Shown: positions 17,659-27,499, counted from the first letter of the stretch. The stretch: DNA of 64,000 nt from Polaribacter aquimarinus (GCF_003129485.1 NZ_QFFG01000002.1:372001-436000); one strand, 5' to 3'. Notes: generated from the sequence alone by a model not told the origin. Program-made: numbers and translations.

Positions 17659-18708
17659 TTAGTCTTCTTTCAATCCATTCCAACCCTGAGCTTTTAACTC
17701 AATCTCTTGGTTAGCTCTTGTTATTAATTGTAAACCTTGGTTTTCTGCTGTTATATGACCAATAATGGAAAAATTTGGATTGGCTTTTATTTTATCAAAA
17801 TCAGAAATTGGCACAGTAAATAAAAGTTCATAATCTTCACCACCACTTAAAGCGACCATTGTAGAATCGAGTTCAAATTCTTCACAAGCAGAAATTACTT
17901 GAGGGTCTAAAGGTAGTTTGTCTTCATAAATTTTACACCCTACTTTACTTTGTGTACAAATATGAAACAATTCAGAAGAAAGTCCATCAGAAATATCAAT
18001 CATAGACGTTGGTTTTACATCTAATTCTTTTAAAATTCCAGCCACATCTTTTCGTGCTTCTGGTTTTAATTGTCTTTCTATTAAATAGGTATAATTTTCT
18101 AAATCAGGCTGATTGTTAGGATCAACTTGAAAAACTTGTTTCTCTCTTTCTAGCACTTGCAACCCTAAATAGGCTGCACCTAAATCTCCAGAAACAACAA
18201 TTAAATCCGTTTCTTTTGCACCATTTCTATAAACAACTTTATCTTTTTCAGCGGTACCAATTGCAGTAACAGAAATTAAAATTCCTTTGGTAGAAGAGGT
18301 TGTATCACCACCAATTAAATCAACTTTATAAGTATTACAAGCCAACTGAATTCCAGCATACAATTCTTCTATTGCTTCTAAAGAAAAACGATTAGAAACC
18401 GCTATGGAAACCGTAACTTGTTCTGCTTCACCATTCATTGCATAAACATCCGATAAATTTACGATAATCGCTTTGTAGCCCAAGTGTTTTAAGGGCATAT
18501 AACTTAAATCAAAATGTACGCCTTCTATTAACAAATCTGTGGTTACCAATGTTTGTTTGTCTGAAGAATCTAAAACCGCAGCGTCATCTCCAACCCCTTT
18601 TAAAGTAGAGGGTTGATGTATTTTAAAAAATTTAGTAATATGGCGAATTAAACCAAACTCACCAAGTTCAGCTAACGATGTTTTTTGTGGGTTTTTATCT
18701 TCTAACAT
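17659..18708 (-). CDS. thiL: Thiamine-phosphate kinase
   Basis: ThiL phosphorylates thiamine monophosphate to the active cofactor thiamine diphosphate. The 349-residue protein has the family start ELGEFGLIRHI, then GVGDDAAVLD and TTDLLIEGVHFD, the central LIGGDTTSS and ISVTAIG, and the C-terminal MIDISDGLSSELFHI and LSGGEDYELLFTV. All are standard AIR synthase-fold motifs. The gene is monocistronic with a predicted leaderless start (TATCTTTG at 18713-18720, four bases before ATG). Confidence 0.95.
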   Translation of the reverse strand: MLEDKNPQKTSLAELGEFGLIRHITKFFKIHQPSTLKGVGDDAAVLDSSDKQTLVTTDLLIEGVHFDLSYMPLKHLGYKAIIVNLSDVYAMNGEAEQVTVSIAVSNRFSLEAIEELYAGIQLACNTYKVDLIGGDTTSSTKGILISVTAIGTAEKDKVVYRNGAKETDLIVVSGDLGAAYLGLQVLEREKQVFQVDPNNQPDLENYTYLIERQLKPEARKDVAGILKELDVKPTSMIDISDGLSSELFHICTQSKVGCKIYEDKLPLDPQVISACEEFELDSTMVALSGGEDYELLFTVPISDFDKIKANPNFSIIGHITAENQGLQLITRANQEIELKAQGWNGLKED

Positions 18709-18712
18709 GCTG

Positions 18713-18720
18713 CAAAGATA
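18713..18720 (-). promoter_or_regulatory. -7 box of thiL, leaderless spacing
   Basis: The minus strand reads TATCTTTG, then CAGC, then the thiL ATG. The four-base gap places the expected transcription start at the ATG. No TTG is present at the usual -33 distance. Confidence 0.6.
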
Positions 18721-18869
18721 GGTACAATCTAAAAAAGGACAGAATTACTTTAACATAGATATTCGCTTTTTTTTCATTTTAAATAGTATTTTTGAAAGTT
18801 ATCAAAATAATATTCTCTCAAATCAGCGTTTTTAATATTAGAAACATTATTTGAATTAAATATAAAGTA

Positions 18870-20075
18870 ATGAAAAAACTATTTTTTCTTTTAAGTATTT
18901 TACTTTTTGGTTGTTCAAAAACAGATGTTTTTGAAGGAGAAAATCAAATATTAATACAACCTATTGCTAAATGTGAAAATGGTTTTGCAGGAGAATATCC
19001 TTGCAAGGACTATGATTTACTAACTCATATTCCGCTTAATTTATTAGGAGGTACAAAAGGAAATGATTGTTGGGGTTGGGTAGATCCTGTAACAAAAAAA
19101 GAATATGCTTTAATGGGAACAGACGAAGGAGTCACTTTTATCGATATTACTAACCCAAAAAATGCTATAATTTTAGGAACCTTAAAAACTAGAACAGTTA
19201 GTAGCCCATGGAGAGACATAAAGGTTCACAATTCTATCGCGTATATTGTTAGTGAAGCAGAAGATCATGGAATGCAACTTTTTAATTTAGGGCGTTTAAG
19301 AAAAGTTAGTAACCCTCCTGTTGAATTTACTTCAGACAGAGATTATACTGGTTTTGGAAAAGCGCATAATATCGTAATAAACGAAGAAAGTGGTTTTGCA
19401 TACGCAGTAGGAACAAAAACTTTTGCGGGTGGCCCTCATTTTGTTGACATCAATGCTCCTTTTAAACCTACTCCTGCTGGCGGATTTGCAGATAGCTCCT
19501 ATTCTCATGATGCACAAGTAGTAACTTATAAAGGCCCAGATACCGACTATACAGACAAAGAAATTCTAATAGGAAGTAACGAAAATGAAGTTGTTATTGT
19601 TGATGTTACCGACAAAGAAAATCCCCAGAAAATTTCTTCAATTACCTATTCAGATATTGGCTACACACACCAAGGTTGGTTTACAGAAGATTTTAGGTAT
19701 TTTTTGTTGGGTGATGAATTGGATGAAAGAGACAAAGGTGTAAATACAAGAACTATTGTTTTCGATCTTATAGATTTAGACAACCCTATTCATCATTTTG
19801 ATTATGAAGGAACAACCGCGGCCATAGATCACAATGGTTATGTAAAAGACAACCTTTTTTATCAAGCAAATTATACTGCAGGTGTAAAAATTATTGATAT
19901 TTCTAGTATTGAAAACAAACAATTTAATGAAGTCGGTTTTTTTGATACTTATCCTAATAATAACAATACTGCTTTTAATGGGGCATGGAACGTTTACCCA
20001 TATTTACCAAGTGGAAATATTATTATTAGTGATATTAATAGAGGACTTTTTATCATTAGAAAAAGTAATTCATAA
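18870..20075 (+). CDS. LVIVD-repeat (choice-of-anchor B) lipoprotein
   Basis: A 401-residue lipoprotein with signal MKKLFFLLSILLFGC (Cys15). The body is a beta-propeller of LVIVD type with strands such as GVTFIDITNPKNAIILGTL, HGMQLFNLGRL, EVVIVDVTDKENPQKI and VKIIDISSI. This is the choice-of-anchor-B architecture, common in surface lipoproteins of Bacteroidota. It begins a run of four lipoprotein genes that ends with a diheme peroxidase. A role as a surface or periplasmic partner of that enzyme is inference from gene order. Confidence 0.85.
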   Translation: MKKLFFLLSILLFGCSKTDVFEGENQILIQPIAKCENGFAGEYPCKDYDLLTHIPLNLLGGTKGNDCWGWVDPVTKKEYALMGTDEGVTFIDITNPKNAIILGTLKTRTVSSPWRDIKVHNSIAYIVSEAEDHGMQLFNLGRLRKVSNPPVEFTSDRDYTGFGKAHNIVINEESGFAYAVGTKTFAGGPHFVDINAPFKPTPAGGFADSSYSHDAQVVTYKGPDTDYTDKEILIGSNENEVVIVDVTDKENPQKISSITYSDIGYTHQGWFTEDFRYFLLGDELDERDKGVNTRTIVFDLIDLDNPIHHFDYEGTTAAIDHNGYVKDNLFYQANYTAGVKIIDISSIENKQFNEVGFFDTYPNNNNTAFNGAWNVYPYLPSGNIIISDINRGLFIIRKSNS

Positions 20076-20084
20076 CTTTAATTC

Positions 20085-21416
20085 ATGAAAAATTATTGGC
20101 TCATTTTTTGTCTATTTTTTTTCACAAGTTGTTCTAAAGAATCTACTATATCTTTACCAGATATTACTCCCGCAACAATTGAAGTTTTATCGGTTAAAAC
20201 CTTTGGAGGATCTAATAACGATGTTATAAAATCAGTTACTCATACTGCAGATGGTGGCTATATAACATTGGGTTATACTCAGAGTAATAATGGCGATATT
20301 ACCTCAAAAAATGATACCAGTTTTGACTTTTGGGTAATGAAATTCTCTGGTAACAATACGCTTTTATGGAGTAAAATATTTGGTGGGTCAGATGATGATC
20401 GAGGAGAAAAAATTATAGAAACAACTGATGGTGGTTATGCAATTTTAGGTTATAGCCAAAGTATTGATAAAAATATTTCCAGTGCTGGTTCCAAAGACTT
20501 CCTACTAATAAAACTTACTAAAAATGGAAGCATTTCTTGGCAAAAAACTTTTGGTTTTAAGGGTTCAGATTACGGAATAACACTTATACAAACTAAAGAC
20601 AACGGATACTTAATTACAGGTGTTTTAGACATAACTGCTTCTGATGGTCAAGGAAATTCTAAATCTGCAAATATTAAACATGCGGGTGGAGATGTATGGG
20701 TAATAAAACTAAATAATTCTGGAAATCTAGAATGGAGCAAGTATTTTGGTGGATCTTTCACCGATACTCCTTTTGGAGTGGTAGAAACTCAAGACAATTC
20801 TTATTTGATTGCAGCTTCATCAGACAGCGATGACTTTAATATTTCTAACAATAAAGGGAGTTACGATTTCTGGATACTAAAAATTGCATCAGATGGAAAA
20901 CTCATTTGGGAAAAAAGTTTTGGAGGTTCTGAAATTGACGAAGCAAGAGGAATTGCAACTACAAACGAAGGTGATTTTATAATCGTTGGAGACACAAGAA
21001 GTTCTGATAAAGATGTTACTTTAAATAATGGGGCTGCAGATATCTGGATGCTAAAAATTACCTCAGATGGAAATTTAATCTGGCAAAAGTCTATTGGAGC
21101 TAGCGGTTTTGAAACGGCTAGATCCATTACTAAAACTCAAGATAATGGTTTTTTAATTGCGGGTAGTTCGAGAAGCACAGATAATGGGTTTATAAATAAA
21201 GGTCAAAATGATGCTTTAATTTTAAAAATAGATAACAATGGAAATCTACTTTGGAAAAAAACCATTGGAGGTTCTGAAATTGACTTTTTATATGATATAA
21301 AAGAACTCAATAACAACTCTATAGTAGCAGTTGGTGAAAGTAAAAGCGCTGATAAAGATATTACTAAAAATAAAGGTTTTACAGATGCTTTAATTCTGAA
21401 ACTTAAAGAAAAATGA
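20085..21416 (+). CDS. Seven-repeat beta-propeller lipoprotein
   Basis: A 443-residue lipoprotein (MKNYWLIFCLFFFTSC, Cys16). Seven repeats of about 50-60 residues each carry a Trp-Lys-Phe-Gly-Gly-Ser-like turn, for example WSKIFGGSDDDRG, WEKSFGGSEIDEA and WKKTIGGSEIDFL, followed by TTDGGYAILGYSQS-like strands. Seven repeats suggest a seven-bladed propeller. No enzyme motif is visible. It starts 9 bases after the LVIVD lipoprotein and overlaps the MbnP-like gene by 4 bases (ATGA), so the genes are translationally coupled. Confidence 0.82.
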   Translation: MKNYWLIFCLFFFTSCSKESTISLPDITPATIEVLSVKTFGGSNNDVIKSVTHTADGGYITLGYTQSNNGDITSKNDTSFDFWVMKFSGNNTLLWSKIFGGSDDDRGEKIIETTDGGYAILGYSQSIDKNISSAGSKDFLLIKLTKNGSISWQKTFGFKGSDYGITLIQTKDNGYLITGVLDITASDGQGNSKSANIKHAGGDVWVIKLNNSGNLEWSKYFGGSFTDTPFGVVETQDNSYLIAASSDSDDFNISNNKGSYDFWILKIASDGKLIWEKSFGGSEIDEARGIATTNEGDFIIVGDTRSSDKDVTLNNGAADIWMLKITSDGNLIWQKSIGASGFETARSITKTQDNGFLIAGSSRSTDNGFINKGQNDALILKIDNNGNLLWKKTIGGSEIDFLYDIKELNNNSIVAVGESKSADKDITKNKGFTDALILKLKEK

Positions 21417-22174
21417 AAAAACACTTCTATTTTCTTATCATTTTAATATCCTTTGTTTCTTGTAACAATGAAAATGAAATTGACAGCAGTCATCAAATAA
21501 AACTAAAATTTACTCATAACTGGGATGGAACTTCTTTATCATCTAGAGATTTTAGTGTTTTTAAATTTGTTAATCAAAATGGAGAGAAAATAAGTATTGA
21601 ACGATTACGGTACATACTCTCTAATATACATTTTATTAATGGTAATGAAACTTATACATTTAGCAATTATAGCTTAGTTGATTTAAAAAATGGAAATGAA
21701 TTCGCAATAAATCTCCCAAAAAAAATTACATCAGGGAGTTATCAATTAAAATTTACATTTGGTTTTAAAGATATAGATAATATTGATGGAGTTTATCAAG
21801 ATTTAAATTCAGTCAATTTTAATGTTCCTTCAATGTTAGGAGGAGGCTACCATTACATGCAGTTTGATGGCAAATACAAAGATTCTAATAATCAAGATGC
21901 AAATTTTAACTATCACGCAATAAGAGCCGTAGACAGATCAGATCCAAATAATTTAAAATTTGAAGACACTTCTTTCGAAGTTAATATAGGAACAATAAGC
22001 ATTATTAACAACGCAGAAATTACCATTAAAGTCAATATTGCAGAATGGTTTAAAAATCCAAATACTTGGGATTTGAACAAATTAAACACAGTCTTAATGC
22101 CAAATTTTGAAGCTCAAAAATTAATGCGTGCCAATGGAAAAACTGTTTTTTCTTTAGGCGATGTGTCTCAATAA
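21413..22174 (+). CDS. MbnP-like lipoprotein
   Basis: A 253-residue lipoprotein (signal ending FVSC, Cys17) that resembles the MbnP family: RLRYILSNIHFINGNETYTFSNYSLVD, then SGSYQLKFTFGFKD and YHYMQFDGKYKD. Known MbnP proteins bind copper after a partner diheme enzyme (MbnH) converts a Trp to kynurenine. Here a Trp (residue 37) lies in FTHNWDGTSL near the N-terminus and others lie in AEWFKNPNTW. Which Trp, if any, is modified cannot be told. It is coupled to the upstream gene and is followed by an MbnH-like gene. Confidence 0.8.
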   Translation: MKKHFYFLIILISFVSCNNENEIDSSHQIKLKFTHNWDGTSLSSRDFSVFKFVNQNGEKISIERLRYILSNIHFINGNETYTFSNYSLVDLKNGNEFAINLPKKITSGSYQLKFTFGFKDIDNIDGVYQDLNSVNFNVPSMLGGGYHYMQFDGKYKDSNNQDANFNYHAIRAVDRSDPNNLKFEDTSFEVNIGTISIINNAEITIKVNIAEWFKNPNTWDLNKLNTVLMPNFEAQKLMRANGKTVFSLGDVSQ

Positions 22175-22218
22175 ATAAATCAACATTCACCTTGAAAGCA
22201 ATAGAAAGGTCTCAAAAA

Positions 22219-23274
22219 ATGAAAAAAACAAGTATATTTCTTTTCTCTTTTTTTCTTCTGATGAGTTGCTCATCAAAAGAAGAAGAAGTATATACACCTG
22301 TTCCATATAATTTAGAAATTCCATCGCTTTTTTCAGATAAATTAATTGCCCCAATAATTCCGACAAACAATCCATTGACAGAAGAAGGTGTTGCGCTCGG
22401 GAAAAAACTCTTTTTCGACAAAATTCTTTCTGGAGATGGAACCCAATCTTGTGCAACTTGTCACGACCCTAAAAATGCATTTACAGATAACCAAAAATTT
22501 AGCGACGGAGTAGATGGCAATTTCGGAACAAGAAATTCGATGCCATTATTCAATTTAGCTTGGAACTTTGATGAACGTTTTGCCTGGGACGGAAAAGATT
22601 TTGGTTTAGAAGGTCAAGCCTTTGAACCCGTTTCAAATCCTATAGAAATGCATTCTAATTGGGCCGATGTTGAACAGAAACTTAAAAACCACCCAGAATA
22701 TCCTACTTTATTTAAACAAGTTTTTGGAACTTCAAAAATTGATTCCATTTTGGTAACTAAAGCCATTGCCCAATTTGAAAGAACTTTAATTTCTGGCAAT
22801 TCTAAATTCGACAAATTTTTACGAGGAGAAACGACACTAACTCCAGAAGAACAAAACGGATTTGATGTTTTTATGGACGAAGCTAAAGGAGATTGTTTTC
22901 ATTGTCATGGAAGTAATAACAATCCGCTTTGGACAGACAATAAATTCCATAATAATGGTTTGGATGCTACTTTTACAGATTTAGGTCTAGGAGCAGTGAC
23001 TGGAGATCCTGCAGATAATGGAAAATTTAAATCTCCATCAGTTAGAAATTTAGCATTTACCGCCCCATACATGCACGATGGTAGGTTTACAACAATAGAA
23101 GAAGTTATCAATCACTATTCAGAAGGATTAAAACCATCTTCTACTATAGATCCATTAATGAAAAAAGTAAATCATGGTGGAGTAGGTTTATCTCCAAAAG
23201 ATAAAGCCGATTTAAAAGCTTTTTTACTTTCACTTTCTGATTTCGATTTTATCAACAACTCTGACTTTCAATAA
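22219..23274 (+). CDS. Diheme cytochrome c peroxidase family protein (MauG/CcpA/MbnH-like)
   Basis: A 351-residue lipoprotein (Cys17 in LLMSC) with two c-type heme motifs, CATCH (78-82) and CFHCH (226-230), and the family end sequence TAPYMHDGRFTTIEEV. It belongs to the bacterial diheme peroxidase/MauG group, which reduces peroxide or oxidises protein side chains. The adjacent MbnP-like gene suggests the MbnH role. The ATG at 22219 was chosen; an in-frame TTG at 22192 adds nine unlikely residues. Two hemes and location fit; the substrate is inferred. Confidence 0.88.
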   Translation: MKKTSIFLFSFFLLMSCSSKEEEVYTPVPYNLEIPSLFSDKLIAPIIPTNNPLTEEGVALGKKLFFDKILSGDGTQSCATCHDPKNAFTDNQKFSDGVDGNFGTRNSMPLFNLAWNFDERFAWDGKDFGLEGQAFEPVSNPIEMHSNWADVEQKLKNHPEYPTLFKQVFGTSKIDSILVTKAIAQFERTLISGNSKFDKFLRGETTLTPEEQNGFDVFMDEAKGDCFHCHGSNNNPLWTDNKFHNNGLDATFTDLGLGAVTGDPADNGKFKSPSVRNLAFTAPYMHDGRFTTIEEVINHYSEGLKPSSTIDPLMKKVNHGGVGLSPKDKADLKAFLLSLSDFDFINNSDFQ

Positions 23275-23344
23275 TAATCAATAAAACCAATGCTTTAATT
23301 AAGTTTGGTAATGAAAGGTTAACTATTTTATTCGACTTATATCG

Positions 23345-23352
23345 TATATTTG
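23345..23352 (+). promoter_or_regulatory. -7 box of the suf operon
   Basis: TATATTTG lies 31 bases upstream of the first suf ATG. The -33 region has TTA rather than TTG. Match to TAnnTTTG only. Confidence 0.55.
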
Positions 23353-23383
23353 CACACAATTTAGATTTAATCTATTTAAAATT

Positions 23384-23713
23384 ATGATAAAAGTATCAGA
23401 CACAGCTAAGAAAAAAGTTATCGAATTGATGACAGAAGATGGCTTTGACGCAACAAAAGATTATGTTAGAGTTGGCGTAAAAAGTGGAGGTTGTTCAGGT
23501 TTATCTTACGATTTAACTTTTGACAATAAAAAAAGTGAAGACGATAAAATTTTTGAAGAAAACAATGTAAGACTTATTGTCGATAAAAAGAGTTTCTTGT
23601 ATTTAGTAGGAACTACTTTAGAATATTCTGGGGGTTTAAACGGAAAAGGATTTGTATTTAACAACCCAAATGCAAATAGAACTTGTGGGTGTGGAGAAAG
23701 TTTTTCACTTTAA
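23384..23713 (+). CDS. sufA: A-type iron-sulfur carrier protein (HesB/IscA/SufA family)
   Basis: A 109-residue scaffold or carrier that passes Fe-S clusters to target proteins. The three conserved cysteines are present: Cys37 in KSGGCSGLSY, and Cys101 and Cys103 in TCGCGESF at the end. The protein starts the suf operon, 16 bases before sufB. The symbol sufA is given by position; ErpA- or IscA-type assignment cannot be separated by sequence reading alone. Confidence 0.92.
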   Translation: MIKVSDTAKKKVIELMTEDGFDATKDYVRVGVKSGGCSGLSYDLTFDNKKSEDDKIFEENNVRLIVDKKSFLYLVGTTLEYSGGLNGKGFVFNNPNANRTCGCGESFSL

Positions 23714-23729
23714 AAATTAAGAAAAAAAG

Positions 23730-25178
23730 ATGTCAAAATATACTGAAGACGACTTACGCGAAGAATTAAAAACCAAAGAATACGAGTACGGTTTTTATAC
23801 AGATATAGAAAGTGAAACCTTTGCCAAAGGACTAAATGAAGATGTGGTTCGTGCTATTTCTAAAAAGAAAAACGAACCAGAATGGATGACCGAATGGCGT
23901 TTAGAAGCATTTCGTGTTTGGTCTAAAATGGAAGAACCAGAATGGGCAAATGTTACTTATAAGAAACCTGAATTCCAGGAAATTGCATATTATTCTGCGC
24001 CGAAACAAAAACCAAAATTAGACTCTTTAGATGAAGTTGATCCTGATTTACTAGAAACCTTCAAAAAATTAGGAATTTCTATTGATGAGCAAAAGAAATT
24101 GGCCAATGTTGCTGTAGATATTGTTATGGATTCTGTTTCTGTAGCAACTACTTTCAAGAAAACTTTGGCAGAAAAAGGCATTATTTTTATGCCTATTTCT
24201 GAAGCAATTCAAGAACATCCCGAATTGGTGAAAAAATATATTGGTTCTGTTGTGCCCACTACAGATAACTTTTATGCAGCCTTAAATTCTGCTGTTTTTT
24301 CTGATGGATCTTTCTGTTACATTCCTAAAGGCGTAAGATGTCCAATGGAACTATCAACCTATTTTAGAATTAATGAAGGCGGTACTGGTCAGTTTGAAAG
24401 AACTTTAGTAGTTGCAGACAAAGGAAGTTATGTTTCTTATTTAGAAGGATGTACAGCTCCTCAACGTGATGAAAATCAATTACACGCCGCAGTTGTAGAA
24501 TTGATTGCTATGGATGATGCAGAAATTAAATATTCTACGGTTCAAAACTGGTTTCCTGGTGACGAATCTGGAAAAGGTGGTGTTTACAACTTTGTAACCA
24601 AAAGAGGTTTATGTGAAAACAATGCAAAAATTTCTTGGACACAAGTAGAAACTGGTTCTGCGATTACTTGGAAATATCCTTCTTGTATTTTAAAAGGAAA
24701 CAATTCTGTGGGTGAGTTTTACTCGATTGCAGTAACCAATAATTACCAACAAGCAGATACTGGAACTAAAATGATTCACTTGGGTAAAAATACCAAGTCA
24801 ACTATTATTTCTAAAGGAATTTCTGCTGGAAAATCACAAAACTCTTATAGAGGTTTAGTACAAATAAACTCAAGAGCAGAAAATGCACGTAATTTCTCAC
24901 AGTGTGATTCTTTATTAATGGGAAATGAATGCGGTGCTCATACATTTCCATATATAGAAACCAAAAACAAATCGGCACAAATAGAACACGAAGCAACCAC
25001 TAGTAAAATTGGTGAAGACCAATTGTTCTATTGCAATCAACGTGGAATCGATACAGAAAAAGCAATCGCTTTAATTGTAAATGGATTTAGTAAAGAAGTC
25101 TTAAACAAATTACCAATGGAATTTGCGGTTGAAGCTCAAAAATTATTGGAAATTTCTTTAGAGGGTTCAGTTGGATAG
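23730..25178 (+). CDS. sufB: Fe-S cluster scaffold complex subunit SufB
   Basis: SufB is the main scaffold on which the SufBC2D complex builds Fe-S clusters. It has 482 residues, the usual length, with a right-handed beta-helix core ([18 protein letters not shown], then [12 protein letters not shown]) and the C-terminal [19 protein letters not shown]. Cys in [11 protein letters not shown] corresponds to the conserved cluster-related Cys. It is the second gene of the operon. Identification is firm. Confidence 0.97.
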   Translation: MSKYTEDDLREELKTKEYEYGFYTDIESETFAKGLNEDVVRAISKKKNEPEWMTEWRLEAFRVWSKMEEPEWANVTYKKPEFQEIAYYSAPKQKPKLDSLDEVDPDLLETFKKLGISIDEQKKLANVAVDIVMDSVSVATTFKKTLAEKGIIFMPISEAIQEHPELVKKYIGSVVPTTDNFYAALNSAVFSDGSFCYIPKGVRCPMELSTYFRINEGGTGQFERTLVVADKGSYVSYLEGCTAPQRDENQLHAAVVELIAMDDAEIKYSTVQNWFPGDESGKGGVYNFVTKRGLCENNAKISWTQVETGSAITWKYPSCILKGNNSVGEFYSIAVTNNYQQADTGTKMIHLGKNTKSTIISKGISAGKSQNSYRGLVQINSRAENARNFSQCDSLLMGNECGAHTFPYIETKNKSAQIEHEATTSKIGEDQLFYCNQRGIDTEKAIALIVNGFSKEVLNKLPMEFAVEAQKLLEISLEGSVG

Positions 25179-25235
25179 TAAATAATAAAATTAAATAGCA
25201 TACAGCCATTGGCAAAAGCTTAAAGCAGAATTAAA

Positions 25236-25985
25236 ATGTTAAAAATAGAAAATTTAAACGCAGAAATTGACGGAAAAGCAATCTTAAAAGGATTAAATAT
25301 AGAAGTAAAAGCCGGAGAAATTCACGCAATAATGGGGCCAAATGGTGCTGGAAAAAGTACTTTGGCAAACGTTATTGCTGGTAAAGAAGAATACGAAGTT
25401 ACAGACGGAACCATCGAATTAAATGGTGAAGATATTAGCGAATTAGCGCCAGAAGAAAGAGCACATAATGGTGTGTTTTTATCGTTTCAATATCCTGTAG
25501 AAATTCCTGGGGTATCTGTAACTAACTTTATTAAAACTGCGATTAACGAGACTAGAAAAGCTAAAGGTTTAGAAGAAATGCCTGCTAAAGATATGCTAAA
25601 GAAGATTCGTGAAAAATCAGAATTATTAGAAATAGACAGAAAGTTTTTAGGGCGTTCTTTAAACGAAGGTTTTTCTGGTGGTGAGAAAAAACGTAACGAA
25701 ATCTTTCAAATGGCAATGTTAGAGCCAAAATTAGCCATTTTAGACGAAACAGATTCTGGTTTAGATATTGATGCTTTACGTATTGTTGCTAACGGTGTAA
25801 ACAAGTTAAAATCTAAAGACAATGCTGTAATTGTAATTACGCACTATCAACGCTTGTTAGATTACATTGTACCCGATTTTGTACACGTTTTACACGATGG
25901 AAAAATCGTTAAAACGGGTGATGCTTCTTTAGCTTTAGAATTAGAAGCAAAAGGTTATGATTGGATTAAGCAAGAACTTGTATAA
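25236..25985 (+). CDS. sufC: Fe-S cluster assembly ATPase SufC
   Basis: An ABC-type ATPase that drives the SufBCD scaffold. The 249 residues have Walker A GPNGAGKST (34-42), the SufC-specific signature FSGGEKKRNEIFQMAM, Walker B LAILDETDSGLD and a switch His in ITHYQRLL. It lies 57 bases after sufB and 144 bases before sufD; the second gap carries ACTGAA-type repeats. Confidence 0.97.
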   Translation: MLKIENLNAEIDGKAILKGLNIEVKAGEIHAIMGPNGAGKSTLANVIAGKEEYEVTDGTIELNGEDISELAPEERAHNGVFLSFQYPVEIPGVSVTNFIKTAINETRKAKGLEEMPAKDMLKKIREKSELLEIDRKFLGRSLNEGFSGGEKKRNEIFQMAMLEPKLAILDETDSGLDIDALRIVANGVNKLKSKDNAVIVITHYQRLLDYIVPDFVHVLHDGKIVKTGDASLALELEAKGYDWIKQELV

Positions 25986-25999
25986 GTTTTGTAGTAAAA

Positions 26000-26128
26000 C
26001 AGTTGCAGTATGCAGTCAAAAACCGCTTACTAAAACAGAAATTATAAAAAATACTCAGTCACAAAATAGTTTATTTATAATCCAAATGATAAACTGCCAA
26101 CTGAAGACTGAAAACTGAAGACTGAAAT
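26000..26128 (+). repeat. CAGT/ACTGAA-rich intergenic repeat tract between sufC and sufD
   Basis: The spacer contains CAGTTGCAGTATGCAGTC near 26000 and, from 26097, a series of ACTGAAG/ACTGAAA units ending just before the sufD ATG. A related tract lies at 47155-47215. The units are short and imperfect. A function in the mRNA or DNA is unknown. Confidence 0.55.
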
Positions 26129-26129
26129 A

Positions 26130-27443
26130 ATGGAATTAAAAGATAAATTATTATCATCATATGTCGCTTTTGAAAATCGTGTAGACACCAATTCTGATGT
26201 ACACGAAATTAGATCTGAAGCTCTAGAAAATTTTGAAACTTTAGGTTTTCCAACAAGAAAGCTAGAAGCTTGGAAATACACTTCTTTAAATTCGGTTTTA
26301 AAGCAAGATTATAGCTTATTTCCAAATAAAATTACCGCTATTGAATTAGCTGATGTAAAACAGTTTTTTATTCATGAGATAGACTCTTATAAAGTTGTTT
26401 TTATTGATGGTAAATACAGTTCATTTTTATCGCAAACTACACACGAAAACTACGATGTTTGTTTAATGTCTTCTGCTTTAAATAAAGATAAATACAAACC
26501 GGTAATTGAAAAGTATTTTAATAAAATAGCAAAGCAAGACAACTTAACTTCGCTAAACACGGCTTTTGCTACAGAGGGTGCTTACATTAATATTCCTAAA
26601 AATACAGAGGTTCAAAAACCGATTCAAATCATCAATTTTACAACAGGTTCTGAAGCTGCAACAATGTTGCAACCAAGAAATTTAATTGTAGTTGGAGAGA
26701 ATTCTCAAGTTCAAATTATAGAACGTCATCAAAGTTTAACCAGTAACGCTGTATTAACAAATGCCGTTACAGAAATTTTTGCTGACAAAGCTTCGAATGT
26801 AGATTATTACAAGATTCAGAATGATGAAATTACTGCTTCTTTAGTTGACAATTCTTATATAGAACAGCAATCTAACTCTATTGTTTCTGTGCATACGTTT
26901 TCTTTCGGAGGAAACATCACTAGAAACAATTTAAACTTTTATCAAAAAGGAGAACATATAGATTCTATATTAAAAGGAATTACCATTATTGAAGGAAAAC
27001 AACACGTAGATCATCATACTTTAGTACATCATATTACACCAAATTGTGAATCTCATCAAGATTATAAAGGAATTTATGACGAGCGTTCTACTGGAGTTTT
27101 TAACGGAAAAGTAATCGTTGAAAAAGAAGCTCAGAAAACTAATGCATATCAACAAAACAACAATGTTTTAATTAGTGATAGAGCTACAATTAATGCAAAA
27201 CCTCAATTAGAAATTTTTGCTGACGATGTAAAATGTTCTCACGGTTGTACTATTGGTCAATTAGATGATGATGCTTTATTTTATATGCAACAACGTGGAA
27301 TTCCGCAAAAAGAAGGTAAAGCCTTACTAATGTTTGCATTTGCCAATACAGTTTTAGAAAGTGTAAAAATACCTGAAGTAAAACAACGTATTACCAAAAT
27401 TATTGCCAACAAATTAGGTGTAAATATTGGGTTTGATTTATAA
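26130..27443 (+). CDS. sufD: Fe-S cluster assembly protein SufD
   Basis: Partner of SufB and SufC in the scaffold complex; it helps iron entry and cluster assembly. The 437-residue protein has GFPTRKLEAWKYTSL near the N-terminus, a beta-helix core and the typical C-terminal block DDVKCSHGCTIGQLDDDALFYMQQRG (His and Cys in CSHGC). The gene ends the main suf operon, followed at once by a good terminator. Confidence 0.97.
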   Translation: MELKDKLLSSYVAFENRVDTNSDVHEIRSEALENFETLGFPTRKLEAWKYTSLNSVLKQDYSLFPNKITAIELADVKQFFIHEIDSYKVVFIDGKYSSFLSQTTHENYDVCLMSSALNKDKYKPVIEKYFNKIAKQDNLTSLNTAFATEGAYINIPKNTEVQKPIQIINFTTGSEAATMLQPRNLIVVGENSQVQIIERHQSLTSNAVLTNAVTEIFADKASNVDYYKIQNDEITASLVDNSYIEQQSNSIVSVHTFSFGGNITRNNLNFYQKGEHIDSILKGITIIEGKQHVDHHTLVHHITPNCESHQDYKGIYDERSTGVFNGKVIVEKEAQKTNAYQQNNNVLISDRATINAKPQLEIFADDVKCSHGCTIGQLDDDALFYMQQRGIPQKEGKALLMFAFANTVLESVKIPEVKQRITKIIANKLGVNIGFDL

Positions 27444-27472
27444 GAATTATTGATGCTTTATCGACAAAACTT

Positions 27473-27499
27473 AACCGCTCTTTTAAAGAGTGGTTTTTT
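27473..27499 (+). terminator. Terminator of the suf operon
   Basis: AACCGCTCTTT (27473-27483) pairs with AAAGAGTGGTT (27486-27496) with a short loop, and a T run follows. It lies 30 bases after the sufD stop. Confidence 0.85.
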
